The translations under genes were made by a program, and so were the position numbers. Below the pieces are notes generated by a model that had not been told where the DNA came from, did not search any database, and saw nothing but the letters and a program-made list of their open reading frames with translations. Positions 17,820 to 25,980 of a DNA stretch of 64,000 bases are shown piece by piece (position 1 is the stretch's first letter; each line of letters opens with the position of its first letter). This DNA comes from Pedococcus sp031456495 (GTDB lineage: Bacteria; Actinomycetota; Actinomycetes; Actinomycetales; Dermatophilaceae): positions 1,798,001 through 1,862,000 of the forward strand of contig NZ_JAVDUW010000001.1 of the NCBI RefSeq assembly GCF_031456495.1, written 5' to 3'.

Positions 17820-18625
17820 GGGTTGCGGTCGTGCAGGTCGGCTACGGCGACGCCGAGCCGGTCCCGGAGCGGGTCGAGCGGGTCGCCGCCCTGGTGCGGG
17901 CGCAGGCGGGCCACGACCTCGTCGTGCTGCCGGAGCTGTGGGCGCCGGGCGGCTTCGCCTACCGCGAGTGGCAGGACCGGGCCGAGCCCGTCGACGGCCC
18001 CGTCGGGCAGGCGATGTCGGCCGCGGCCCGGGACGCCGGTGTCGTCCTCCACGCCGGGTCGATCATCGAGCGCCCCGGCGGCGGAGAGGTCGGTCCCGAC
18101 GGGCACGGACTCTGGAACACCTCGCTCGTCTACGGCCCCGACGGGGGCCTGCTCGCGGCATACCGCAAGGTGCACCGCTTCGGCTTCGGCGCGGGCGAGC
18201 CCAAGCTCCTCGACGCGGGCGAGGACGTCGTCGTGGTGGACCTGCCGCTGCGCGACGGCGGCAGCGTGCGGGCCGGGCTGTCGACCTGCTACGACCTGCG
18301 CTTCCCCGAGCTGTACCGCCGGCAGGTCGACGCCGGCGCCACCCTCTTCGTCGTCCCGGCCGCGTGGCCGGCCGCACGCGTGCGCCACTGGACGCTGCTC
18401 GCGCACGCCCGCGCGGTCGAGGACCAGTGCGTCGTGGTCGCGTGCAACACGGCGGGCACGCACGCCGGCACCGAGATGGGCGGGCACTCCCAGGTGGTCT
18501 CCGCGGCGGGCGAGGCGCTCGCCATGGCCGGGGCGGACGAGCAGGTCCTCAGCGTCGACGTCGACCTCGACGCTGTGGCGGCCTGGCGCGAGCAGTTCCC
18601 CGTCCTGCGGGACCGCCGGCTGTGA
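17816..18625 (+). CDS. Carbon-nitrogen hydrolase (nitrilase superfamily), omega-amidase-like
   Basis: A 269-residue protein with the complete catalytic triad: Glu40 in VVLPELW, Lys118 in AAYRKVH and Cys158 in LSTCYDLRFPELY. The DLRFPE(L/M) motif after the Cys and the short length suit branch 10 / omega-amidase-type members that hydrolyse small carboxamides such as 2-oxoglutaramate or 2-oxosuccinamate. It starts inside the stop of the CopD/CtaG gene after a GAGGAGG ribosome site (17803-17809), so it is translationally coupled; a functional link between the two is not obvious. Cytoplasmic. The stop codon opens four 15-bp repeats. Confidence 0.88.
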   Translation: MRVAVVQVGYGDAEPVPERVERVAALVRAQAGHDLVVLPELWAPGGFAYREWQDRAEPVDGPVGQAMSAAARDAGVVLHAGSIIERPGGGEVGPDGHGLWNTSLVYGPDGGLLAAYRKVHRFGFGAGEPKLLDAGEDVVVVDLPLRDGGSVRAGLSTCYDLRFPELYRRQVDAGATLFVVPAAWPAARVRHWTLLAHARAVEDQCVVVACNTAGTHAGTEMGGHSQVVSAAGEALAMAGADEQVLSVDVDLDAVAAWREQFPVLRDRRL

Positions 18626-18682
18626 ATCCGGTGCCCGTGACTCCGGTGACCTTGATGCCGGTGCCCGTGACGCCGGGTGCTG
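18623..18682. repeat. Four 15-bp tandem repeats, each starting with TGA, first is the stop codon
   Basis: Units begin at 18623, 18638, 18653 and 18668 and follow TGAnnCCGGTGnCCn. The first TGA ends the nitrilase-family gene; because the period is 15, the other three TGAs are in the same frame. Confidence 0.8.
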
Positions 18683-18705
18683 CTCCAGGTCCTGGTCGCG
18701 CGCCG

Positions 18706-18942
18706 TCAGGCGGTCATGCGCCGGTGCCGCTCGGCCACGAGGTCGGCGCGGCGCAGGTCCATGAAGGCCGTGTCGGAGCCGCAGTCGTGGCACACGACCA
18801 TCGCGCTGTGCCCCAGGCCGATCACCTCGACGGCGTGCGGGTGGCAGTCCTGCCCGGTGGCGTGGGTGTGGTCGCGGCGGTGCACGGCGTCGACCGTGCT
18901 GAGTGCGACCGGAGTCGCGGTGCTGGTCCCCCTGTGCTTCAT
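18706..18942 (-). CDS. Small hypothetical protein with CxxC motif
   Basis: A 78-residue protein beginning at ATG 18942, nine bases after a full AGGAGG ribosome site (18951-18956). Residues ~45-60 read GHSAMVVCHDCGSDTAF, a CxxC with nearby His residues that could hold zinc; the N-terminus is His-rich (HRRDHTHATGQDCHPH). I do not recognise the family. The strong ribosome site and the codon use support a real gene. It is divergent from the NHLRC2-like gene, with a short palindrome between. Confidence 0.6.
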   Translation of the reverse strand: MKHRGTSTATPVALSTVDAVHRRDHTHATGQDCHPHAVEVIGLGHSAMVVCHDCGSDTAFMDLRRADLVAERHRRMTA

Positions 18943-19005
18943 CGAAGGCACCTCCTGACTGGGATGACGAGACAGGGCCGCGCCGGGTTGCCGTCGTCGC
19001 CGAAT

Positions 19006-19018
19006 CGTCACCGTGACG
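19006..19018. promoter_or_regulatory. 13-bp palindrome between divergent genes
   Basis: CGTCAC-C-GTGACG is a perfect inverted repeat in the 170-bp gap between the CxxC small protein and the NHLRC2-like gene. It could be an operator; there is no independent support. Confidence 0.35.
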
Positions 19019-19112
19019 GCTCCTGGCGTCACCACCATGAGACCCCCGGGCACCGACAGGCGCACGCCGCCGCGCCGGACCGTGACCGAACACGCGAGAG
19101 AAGGACCGACCG

Positions 19113-20993
19113 TTGGGACGAGACGCACAGGACCAGGCCGTGGTGACCCGCACCCGCCTCCGGGCGCCGGAGCTGCGGGGCCGTGGCTGGCTGAACACCG
19201 GCGGCCGCGAGTTGTCGCTGGCCGACCTGCGGGGGCGCGTCGTCGTCCTCGACTTCTGGACGTTCTGCTGCGTGAACTGCCTGCACGTCCTGGACGAGCT
19301 GCGGCCGCTCGAGGAGAGGTACGCCGACTCGCTCGTGCTCGTCGGGGTCCACTCGCCCAAGTTCGAGCACGAGGCGGACCCCGACGCCCTGGCCGCCGCC
19401 GTGGAGCGGTATGCCGTGCACCACCCGGTCCTCGACGACCCCGACCTGGTGACCTGGCAGGCGTACACCGCCCGCGCCTGGCCGACCCTGGTCGTCGTCG
19501 ACCCGGAGGGCTACATCGTCGCGTCCATGTCCGGTGAGGGCCACGCCCACGGGCTCTCCGTCCTCGTCGAGGAGCTCGTCGAGGAGCACCGGGCGAAGGG
19601 GACGCTGCGCGAGGGCGACTCGCCGTACACCCCGCCGCCGGCGCCGTCGACCGCCCTGCGCTTCCCCGGCAAGGCCGTCGCCCTCGACGACGGGTCGTTC
19701 CTCGTCTCGGACACGACCCACCACGATGTCGTCCACCTCGAGGCCGACCTGCAGACCGAGCGCCGACGCTTCGCCGACCACGAGGGTGACGGCCCCGGGC
19801 GGCTGGACGAGCCGCAGGGCCTGCTGCTGCTGCCCGCGGACGTGGTGCAGCGCGTGGGCTACGACGTGGTCGTCGCGGACTCGGTCAACCACCAGGTCAA
19901 GGGTCTGCGACTCGAGGACGGTGCGTGGACCGTGCTCGCGGGCACCGGCCGTCAGCTGCGCGAGCGGTCCGGCAGCGGTCCGGCCCTGCGGCAGGACCTG
20001 TCGACGCCGTGGGACGTCGCCTGGTTCATCGACCGTGTGGTCGTCGCCATGGCCGGCACCCACCAGCTGTGGGCGCTGCACCTGGCCGCCGACCCGGCCG
20101 AGAACACCGTCGCCGTGCTGGCCGGCACGACGGCCGAGGGCATCCGCGACGGCGTCGCCGACGAGGCGTGGTTCGCCCAGCCGTCGGGGCTCGCCGCCTC
20201 TGCCGACGGGACCCGCCTGTGGGTCGCCGACTCCGAGACCTCGGCCCTGCGCTCGCTCGACCTCACCGACGACGGCTTCACCGTGACGACGCACGTCGGG
20301 ACCGGGCTGTTCGACTTCGGCCACCGGGACGGCGCCGCGGACCAGGCCCTGCTGCAGCACCCGCTCGGCGTCACCGTCCTTCCCGACGGGTCGGTCGCGG
20401 TCAGCGACACCTACAACGGCGCGGTGCGCCGGTTCGACCCGGTGAGCGGTGAGGTGACGACGCTGGCGACCGGCCTGCGCGAGCCGTCCGACGCCGTCGT
20501 CGAGCGCACGGAAGACGGAGAGACACGGCTGGTCGTCGTCGAGTCCGCTGCGCACGAGCTGGTCCGGATCCCTTTGCCCGACAAGGCGACCCGGGTCGAC
20601 GGCCTCGCCCACCAGACGCAGCGACCGCGCACCGAGCTGGCTCCCGGCGCGGTCCGGCTCGAGGTCACCTTCACCCCGCCGACGGGCCAGAAGCTCGACC
20701 AGCGGTGGGGCGACCCGACCCGGCTCATGGTGTCGGCGACGCCCGAGGCGCTGCTGCGCGAAGGTGCCGGGAGCGCGCAAGGCCTGACCCGCGAGCTCGT
20801 CCTCGACCCCTCGGTCGTCGACGGCGTCCTGCACGTCTCGGTGCAGGCGGCCTCGTGCGACGGCGACCCGGTCACCGGTGAGGTCCCCGAGCACGCGGCC
20901 TGCCACCTGTACCAGCAGGACTGGGGCATCCCGGTCGTGCTCGTCGACGGGGCCCCCGACGCGCTCACGCTCGACCTGCGCGGCACCTCCTGA
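19113..20993 (+). CDS. NHLRC2-like protein: thioredoxin-fold domain plus NHL-repeat propeller
   Basis: A 626-residue protein without a clear signal peptide. Residues ~20-165 are a TlpA-type thioredoxin fold; the redox site is FWTFCCVNCLHVLDEL, a CCxxC rather than WCxxC. Residues ~180-510 form an NHL beta-propeller (repeats such as VSDTTHHDVVHL, VADSVNHQVKGL, VADSETSALRSL, VSDTYNGAVRRF). The last ~100 residues form a further beta-rich domain. This is the architecture of animal NHLRC2 and its bacterial homologues, whose role is not settled; a thiol-redox function is inferred from the Cys motif. The start is TTG 19113, eight bases after AGAAGGA; a GTG at about 19140 is an alternative. Confidence 0.85.
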   Translation: MGRDAQDQAVVTRTRLRAPELRGRGWLNTGGRELSLADLRGRVVVLDFWTFCCVNCLHVLDELRPLEERYADSLVLVGVHSPKFEHEADPDALAAAVERYAVHHPVLDDPDLVTWQAYTARAWPTLVVVDPEGYIVASMSGEGHAHGLSVLVEELVEEHRAKGTLREGDSPYTPPPAPSTALRFPGKAVALDDGSFLVSDTTHHDVVHLEADLQTERRRFADHEGDGPGRLDEPQGLLLLPADVVQRVGYDVVVADSVNHQVKGLRLEDGAWTVLAGTGRQLRERSGSGPALRQDLSTPWDVAWFIDRVVVAMAGTHQLWALHLAADPAENTVAVLAGTTAEGIRDGVADEAWFAQPSGLAASADGTRLWVADSETSALRSLDLTDDGFTVTTHVGTGLFDFGHRDGAADQALLQHPLGVTVLPDGSVAVSDTYNGAVRRFDPVSGEVTTLATGLREPSDAVVERTEDGETRLVVVESAAHELVRIPLPDKATRVDGLAHQTQRPRTELAPGAVRLEVTFTPPTGQKLDQRWGDPTRLMVSATPEALLREGAGSAQGLTRELVLDPSVVDGVLHVSVQAASCDGDPVTGEVPEHAACHLYQQDWGIPVVLVDGAPDALTLDLRGTS

Positions 20994-21048
20994 CCCACCC
21001 CGGTCAGCCGGTGCACACCGAGTCGCCGGGACTCGGGCTCGGCCCGCA

Positions 21049-21125
21049 GGTCTGCGCACAGACGCGCGTGTGCCTGCGCAGCGAGCAGATCTGCGCGCAG
21101 TGGTCCGCTCGTCTGTGAGCAGACC
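21049..21125. promoter_or_regulatory. Array of four short palindromes inside a large inverted repeat
   Basis: Outer arms 21049-21064 and 21110-21125 are complementary over 16 bp with one mismatch. Within and between them are four related palindromes of the form YCTGnGnnCAGn, centred near 21057, 21078, 21096 and 21118, about two helical turns apart. It may terminate the upstream gene or bind a regulator of the DUF6458 gene 113 bp downstream. Confidence 0.5.
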
Positions 21126-21237
21126 TCCGTGTCCGCGCACGAGTTGGGGGGCCTCGGCATCCCTGCAGGTCGGCTCGTGCGGCACTACGCTCGAAGGAGC
21201 GGGTCAACCCTGGACCCGCCGGACCCCTGGAGTGAGC

Positions 21238-21507
21238 ATGTACATCGGACTTGGGATCTTCCTGCTCGTCGTGGGCGCGATCATCACGTTCGCCTACACC
21301 GGTGACGCGAGCCTGGGCGGTGTGCTCAGCGTCCACGCCGTCGGCTGGATCTGCATCGTCGCCGGCATCCTGGCGATCCTCCTGTCGCTCGTCATCACGC
21401 GGCGCACCACGGCCGGCGGCTACTCCGCGCGGCGCGTCAGCCACCAGGACCCGGCCACCGGGACCCGCGTCGACGAGGTCGACGTCGACCGCAACGACCG
21501 TCTCTGA
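21238..21507 (+). CDS. DUF6458 family small membrane protein
   Basis: An 89-residue protein with two transmembrane helices (about residues 3-20 and 33-54) separated by a short loop, then a basic-acidic cytoplasmic tail. The start MYIGLGIFLLVVGAIITFAYT and the second helix VGWICIVAGILAILLSLVI are characteristic of DUF6458, a family confined to actinobacteria and of unknown role. The ATG follows GAAGGAG by more than the normal distance, so the ribosome site is weak. A perfect 15-bp hairpin follows the stop. Confidence 0.85.
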   Translation: MYIGLGIFLLVVGAIITFAYTGDASLGGVLSVHAVGWICIVAGILAILLSLVITRRTTAGGYSARRVSHQDPATGTRVDEVDVDRNDRL

Positions 21508-21540
21508 GTCGACCGGGCCAGCGGCCCGTCCCCGCTCCAC

Positions 21541-21575
21541 CGAGGGCGGCACCACCGAGCGTGGTGCCGCCCTCG
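21541..21575 (+). terminator. Hairpin terminator after DUF6458 gene
   Basis: CGAGGGCGGCACCAC (21541-21555) pairs perfectly with 21561-21575 around a 5-base loop, 33 bp past the stop codon. Confidence 0.85.
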
Positions 21576-21612
21576 TCGCGTCCGGGCGGCCGCCTTGCTG
21601 CCAGCGTGCCGA

Positions 21613-21671
21613 GGGCAGTCCTCCCCGCCACAGGTCCGTGCGCACGGCGCTCGCGGGGGCAGTCCTCCCCA
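21613..21671. promoter_or_regulatory. Direct repeat upstream of the CHAP hydrolase gene
   Basis: GGGCAGTCCTCCCC occurs at 21613-21626 and again at 21658-21671, exactly 45 bp apart, in the 255-bp gap before the SH3-CHAP gene. The even spacing suggests paired protein-binding sites or a structured leader; no known riboswitch core was recognised. Confidence 0.4.
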
Positions 21672-21762
21672 TCGACGCCGTCGTGGCGTGCTGCCAACGT
21701 TCCTGCCAGCGCCGGTTCCGCAAAGGGGCAGGCCGAGCCGAACGACGAAGCAGGAGAACGAG

Positions 21763-22533
21763 ATGCGACTGAGCACCATCACCCGGAAGCCGGTGCGCGC
21801 GGCGGTCGCCGCGGCGATCGGCCTCGGCGTCGTGGCCGGGGGAGCGGCCCTCGCCGAGGCGGCGACCGGCACCGTCAAGACCACCGGCGCGAACCTCACG
21901 GTCCGCTCCGGCCCGGGCACGACCTACCGCGCGGTGGGCAGCCTGGCCAAGGGCACGCGGGTGGACATCACCTGCCAGACCCGTGGCACCACGGTCAGCG
22001 GCCCGTACGGCACCTCGAGCTGGTGGGACAAGATCGGCAGCGGCCGGTTCGTCGCGGACGCCTACATCTACACCGGGTCCGACGGCCGGGTCGCGCCCCT
22101 GTGCGGCGGCAGCTCGTCCACGCCCAGCGGCGTCAAGGACGACTACCCCTACCGCGGCCAGGGGACCGGCGTCGACCCGTGGAACTTCTACAAGGGCCAG
22201 TGCACGTCCTTCGCCGCGTGGCGGGTCAACCACAACCTCGGCATCCGGTTCTCCAACTCCTACAAGGGCCAGCACTGGGGCAACGCCGAGCACTGGGACG
22301 ACGCCGCCCGCGCGGCCGGCATCCCCGTCTCGAAGACCCCGCACGTCGGGGACGTCGCGGTCCGCAGCAGCGGCACCTACGGCCACGTGGCATACGTCGC
22401 GAAGGTCAACGCCGACGGCACCTTCATGGTGGAGGAGTACAACCACGTGCGCGCCGACACCTACAGCTACCGCAAGGCGCACCGCGGCACCGACGCCGAC
22501 GGCTTCACGGACTTCATCCGCTTCAAGGGGTGA
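21763..22533 (+). CDS. Secreted SH3-CHAP peptidoglycan hydrolase
   Basis: A 256-residue exported protein. Residues 1-34 are a signal peptide (basic start, hydrophobic core, AEAATG cut region). Residues ~38-112 form a bacterial SH3 domain (ANLTVRSGPGTTYRAVGSL) that usually binds the wall. Residues ~135-250 form a CHAP amidase/endopeptidase domain with Cys in YKGQCTSFAAW, His in GTYGHVAYVAKV and a third polar residue in VEEYNHV. It should cleave peptide cross-links of peptidoglycan. ATG 21763 follows CAGGAGA at a good distance. A strong hairpin ends the gene. Confidence 0.9.
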   Translation: MRLSTITRKPVRAAVAAAIGLGVVAGGAALAEAATGTVKTTGANLTVRSGPGTTYRAVGSLAKGTRVDITCQTRGTTVSGPYGTSSWWDKIGSGRFVADAYIYTGSDGRVAPLCGGSSSTPSGVKDDYPYRGQGTGVDPWNFYKGQCTSFAAWRVNHNLGIRFSNSYKGQHWGNAEHWDDAARAAGIPVSKTPHVGDVAVRSSGTYGHVAYVAKVNADGTFMVEEYNHVRADTYSYRKAHRGTDADGFTDFIRFKG

Positions 22534-22565
22534 CCTGGGCCCGGACGGACTAAGGGACGCACGGA

Positions 22566-22605
22566 CGAAGGGCCGGACACCTCGCAGGAGGTGTCCGGCC
22601 CTTCG
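22566..22605. terminator. Bidirectional hairpin terminator
   Basis: A perfect 18-bp stem (22566-22583 with 22588-22605) and loop GCAG lie between the CHAP gene and the convergent acyl-CoA dehydrogenase gene (stop at 22623). Confidence 0.88.
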
Positions 22606-22622
22606 CCGTGGTGCGGGATGCG

Positions 22623-24500
22623 TCAGAAGGCGCTCTCGGGCACGTCCATCAGCGCGTTGTCCGTGGCCTCGGCGATGGCCCGCTCGGCAGCGAGCTTCGG
22701 CAGGACGGTGCGCGCGAAGAATGACGCCGCGGCGACCTTGCCCTCGTAGAAGTCACGGTCCTTCGCGGAGACCTCGCCCGACTGCAGGGCGCGGTTCGCG
22801 ACCTCGGCCTGGCGCAGCAGGAGCCAGCCGATGACGAGGTCGCCGGCGCCGAGGAGCAGGCGGGTCGTGTTCTGGCCGACCTTGTAGAGGTTGGCGAGGT
22901 CGCCGCCCTCCTGGCGGGGGTCGGACTTCATGAGCTCGCCGACCATGAACCCGAGGATGCCCTGGACGTTCTCGAGCGCCTGCCCGAGCAGCTCGCGCTC
23001 GCGGTCGAGCGCACCGCCGTCGGTGCCGAGGTCCTTGGCGAACTCCTGCACCTGCATCGCGATGTGGGTGAGCGCCTGGGCCTTGTCCTTGATGATCTTG
23101 CGGAAGAAGAAGTCCAGGCCCTGGATCGCCGTCGTGCCCTCGTAGAGGGTGTCGATCTTGGCGTCGCGGATGTACTGCTCGATCGGGTAGTCCTGCAGGA
23201 AGCCGGACCCGCCGAGGGTCTGCAGCGACTCCTGGCCGAGGAGCACCCAGGCGCGCTCGGAGCCCACGCCCTTGACGATCGGCAGCAGCAGGTCGTTGAC
23301 GCGCTCCGCGAGCTCCGCCGGGCTGCCCTTGGCGAGCTCCTCCCCGCCGGCCTCGAGCAGCGCCTGGTCGACCAGGTCCTGCTGGGTCGCGGTGTAGATG
23401 ACGAGCGCACGCAGGCCCTCGGCATACGCCTTCTGGGTCATCAGCGAGCGGCGCACGTCCGGGTGGTGGGTGATGGTGACGCGCGGCGCGGTCTTGTCGC
23501 CCTGCTGGGTCAGGTCGGCGCCCTGGACGCGCTGCTTGGCGTAGTCGAGCGCGTTGAGGTATGCCGTGGAGAGCGTCGAGATCGCCTTGGTGCCCACCAG
23601 CATGCGGGCGTGCTCGATGACCCGGAACATCTGCGCGATGCCGTCGTGGGTGTCGCCGAGCAGGGTGCCGATGGCGGGCTCCTTGTCGCCGAAGGTCACC
23701 TCGCACGTGGTGGAGACCTTCAGGCCCATCTTGTGCTCGACGTTGGTGACGTAGGCGCCGTTGCGCTCGCCCAGCTCTCCGGTCGCGAGGTCGACGTGGA
23801 ACTTCGGCACGATGAACAGCGACAGGCCCTTGGTGCCGGGTCCGGCGCCCTCGGGGCGGGCGAGGACGAAGTGCACGACGTTGTCGGTCATGTCGGACTC
23901 GGCCGAGGTGATGAACCGCTTGACGCCGGTGACGTTCCAGGTGCCGTCCTCGTTCTGCACGGCCTTGGTGCGGCCGGCGCCCACGTCGGAGCCCGCGTCG
24001 GGCTCGGTGAGCACCATCGTGCAGTGCCAGCCCTTCTCGATGATCCAGCGGGCCAGCTTCTTCTGCTCGTCGTTGCCGAGCAGGTAGAGCAGCTTGCCGA
24101 AGGAGTAGGACGCCGCGAACATCGCGATCGCCGGGTTGGCGCCGAGCACCATCTCGTTCATGGCCCACTTCAGGCTGGGCGGCACGACGGTGCCGTCGAG
24201 CTCGCCGGGCACGTCGACGTTCCAGAAGCCGGAGTCGACGTAGGCCTGGTAGCTCTTGGTGAACGACTCGGGCATCGTCACCGAGTAGGTCGAGGGGTCG
24301 TAGACCGGCGGGTTGCGGTCGGCGTCGGCGAAGGACGCGGCGAGCTCGTTCTCGGAGAGCCGGGCGACCTCCTTGAGCATCTCGCGGGCGGTGTCTGCGT
24401 CGACCTCGGCGTACGGGCCGCTGCCCAGCACCTCGCCGCGGCCGAAGACCTCGAAGAGGTTGAACTCGAGGTCTCGCAGGTTGCTCTTGTAGTGGCCCAT
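22623..24500 (-). CDS. Acyl-CoA dehydrogenase, FadE5-type (long form)
   Basis: A 625-residue flavoenzyme of beta-oxidation that desaturates acyl-CoA at C2-C3 and passes electrons to ETF. The start MGHYKSNLRDLEFNLFEVFGRG is the mark of the FadE5-type long acyl-CoA dehydrogenases (~610 residues, with an extra N-terminal helix region and a C-terminal extension). MVLTEPDAGSDVGAGRTKA and VTGVKRFITSAESDMTDN are the flavin-binding signatures, and YPIEQYIRDAKIDTLYEGTTAIQGLD contains the FAD/substrate loop and the catalytic acidic residue region. ATG 24500 is chosen over an upstream in-frame ATG because the conserved sequence starts there. Two operator-like palindromes lie 42-80 bp upstream. Confidence 0.92.
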   Translation of the reverse strand: MGHYKSNLRDLEFNLFEVFGRGEVLGSGPYAEVDADTAREMLKEVARLSENELAASFADADRNPPVYDPSTYSVTMPESFTKSYQAYVDSGFWNVDVPGELDGTVVPPSLKWAMNEMVLGANPAIAMFAASYSFGKLLYLLGNDEQKKLARWIIEKGWHCTMVLTEPDAGSDVGAGRTKAVQNEDGTWNVTGVKRFITSAESDMTDNVVHFVLARPEGAGPGTKGLSLFIVPKFHVDLATGELGERNGAYVTNVEHKMGLKVSTTCEVTFGDKEPAIGTLLGDTHDGIAQMFRVIEHARMLVGTKAISTLSTAYLNALDYAKQRVQGADLTQQGDKTAPRVTITHHPDVRRSLMTQKAYAEGLRALVIYTATQQDLVDQALLEAGGEELAKGSPAELAERVNDLLLPIVKGVGSERAWVLLGQESLQTLGGSGFLQDYPIEQYIRDAKIDTLYEGTTAIQGLDFFFRKIIKDKAQALTHIAMQVQEFAKDLGTDGGALDRERELLGQALENVQGILGFMVGELMKSDPRQEGGDLANLYKVGQNTTRLLLGAGDLVIGWLLLRQAEVANRALQSGEVSAKDRDFYEGKVAAASFFARTVLPKLAAERAIAEATDNALMDVPESAF

Positions 24501-24541
24501 CCCGGGGCACCTCCACGCTCGGAACGTCGGTGTTCCGGCCA

Positions 24542-24580
24542 TTACCAGCCGGTAACTTCCATGGTGCTACTCGCCAGTAG
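24542..24580. promoter_or_regulatory. Two palindromic operators of a probable fatty-acid regulon
   Basis: TTACCAGCCGGTAA (24542-24555) and CTACTCGCCAGTAG (24567-24580) share the pattern YTACYNGCCRGTAR and are 25 bp apart centre to centre. They lie between the FadE5-type gene and the divergent SOUL gene. A third site occurs at 53381 before etfD. The size and symmetry suit a TetR-family repressor. Confidence 0.7.
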
Positions 24581-24678
24581 CGAATGCAACCCCGAACGGA
24601 GTGACCTCAGCCGCTCGGACGATGCCGGGGGTACCACGAGCGGAGGCCGGCCGGGTCCTGCGGGCGTAGCGTCGTGTC

Positions 24679-25308
24679 GTGACCGAGGAGCTGTCGTACG
24701 AGGTGGTGGACCGGCTGCCCGACGGGGTGGAGCTGCGGCGCTACCCCGCCCACGCGGTGGCGGAGGTCACCGTGCACGGGTCGCTCGGCGGCGCCGGCAA
24801 CCGCGCGTTCGCACCGCTCTTCGCCTACATCAGCGGCGGCAACCGGCCCAGGGCGAAGGTCGCCATGACCGCCCCCGTCGTGCAGCAGGTGGCCGGGCGC
24901 GGGGAACGCGTGGCGATGACCGCGCCGGTGGTGCAGGAGCAGGCGGAGGTGCCGGACGCCGGGTCCTCGGGCGAGGGCGGAGCGGGGGAGCGGTCCTTCA
25001 CCGTCGCCTTCGTCCTGCCCGCCGACGTGACCGAGCAGACGGCGCCGGAGCCGACCGACGACCGGGTCCGCCTGCGCACGGTCCCGCCTTCCCTCGCGGC
25101 TGCGATCGGGTACTCGGGCCGGTGGACCGAGTCGGGGTTCGAGAAGCACCGCGACCGGCTGCTCGAGGCCGTGTCGGAGGCCGGCCTGGCGCCGGTGGGC
25201 GCGCCGCGCTGGCTGCGCTTCGACCCGCCGTTCAAGCCGTGGTTCCTGCGCCGCAACGAGGTCGTCGTGGACGTCGTCGAGCCCGAGGGAGCCGGCACGA
25301 ACGACTGA
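24679..25308 (+). CDS. SOUL-family heme-binding protein
   Basis: A 209-residue cytoplasmic protein of the SOUL/HBP family. YEVVDRLPDGVELRRYPAHAVAEV at the start, NRAFAPLFAYISGGN, the AMTAPVVQ segment (present twice, at about residues 62-69 and 79-86) and YSGRWTESGFEKHRDRLLEA are family signatures. Family members bind heme or tetrapyrroles; the bacterial role is unknown. The start is GTG 24679. It is transcribed away from the FadE5-type gene, with the operators between them, so it may share that control. Confidence 0.88.
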   Translation: MTEELSYEVVDRLPDGVELRRYPAHAVAEVTVHGSLGGAGNRAFAPLFAYISGGNRPRAKVAMTAPVVQQVAGRGERVAMTAPVVQEQAEVPDAGSSGEGGAGERSFTVAFVLPADVTEQTAPEPTDDRVRLRTVPPSLAAAIGYSGRWTESGFEKHRDRLLEAVSEAGLAPVGAPRWLRFDPPFKPWFLRRNEVVVDVVEPEGAGTND

Positions 25309-25389
25309 GGAGCGCCCACGCCGAGCACCCGGCGGCGCGCTCGCGGCGCCGCCGACGCGCCTGCCGTTGCAGACGGCATACTTCCGGGG

Positions 25390-25980
25390 GTGAGTGACGA
25401 CACCCGCAGCCAGCCCGGTCCTCCCGGCCGGGACACCGCGTCGGTCCCCTCCGCGGCCGCCGGCAGCGCGGGCCCGCAGGCCGACAAGAGCGGTGGCGGC
25501 ACCCTGGCGCAGGCGCGCGCCGACCTCGCCGCCGGCCGGGAGTGGCGCGCGCGCGAGCGGCTCGTCGCCCACCTCGCCGAGACGTACGACCCCGAGGCCC
25601 TCGAGCTGCTCGGGGAGGTGCAGTACGCCATGCGTGACCTGCCCGCCGCCGGTGCGGCCTGGTTCGGCACCGGTCGTCGTGGCGAGGACGTCGACGCGGC
25701 CGTCGACGCGTGGCGCGAGCAGTACTCCGACCACTTCCCCGCGATGTGGCTGAGCCTGCCCGCGCCGGTGCGCGAGCACGAGGGGAACAAGCGGGTGGAC
25801 GCCCTGCGGCGGCGCGCTGCCGCGGTCCCGGCGCCGGGCGTCGAGGCCACCGCAGCCGTGGAGCCGGAGGGCTCGGGCGGGTTCGACGCCGCGGTCGTCG
25901 TGGCACTGGTGCTCGCGGGTCTGTTCGTCGTGTGCGCGGTGATCGGCTTCGTCACGGTGCTCGTGTGGCTCGTGCCCTGA
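25390..25980 (+). CDS. DUF6584-like protein with C-terminal membrane helix
   Basis: A 196-residue protein. After a disordered N-terminus of ~38 residues comes a helical, TPR-like region (LAQARADLAAGREWRARERLVAHLAETYDPEALELLGE...AGAAWFGTG), which resembles the actinobacterial DUF6584 family. The last ~30 residues form one strong transmembrane helix (VVALVLAGLFVVCAVIGFVTVLVWLV), so the helical domain is anchored at the membrane facing the cytoplasm. Start is GTG 25390. The next gene begins inside its 3' end, indicating translational coupling. Function unknown. Confidence 0.65.
   Translation: MSDDTRSQPGPPGRDTASVPSAAAGSAGPQADKSGGGTLAQARADLAAGREWRARERLVAHLAETYDPEALELLGEVQYAMRDLPAAGAAWFGTGRRGEDVDAAVDAWREQYSDHFPAMWLSLPAPVREHEGNKRVDALRRRAAAVPAPGVEATAAVEPEGSGGFDAAVVVALVLAGLFVVCAVIGFVTVLVWLVP

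Noticed and set aside
21508..21762. c-di-AMP (ydaO) riboswitch before the CHAP gene
   Set aside because: I could not find the conserved core sequences of that riboswitch; only the 14-bp direct repeat is visible.
22753..24516. Second long frame within the acyl-CoA dehydrogenase gene
   Set aside because: It is the +1 shadow of the real gene and translates to Arg/Gly/Ala-rich sequence with no motif.
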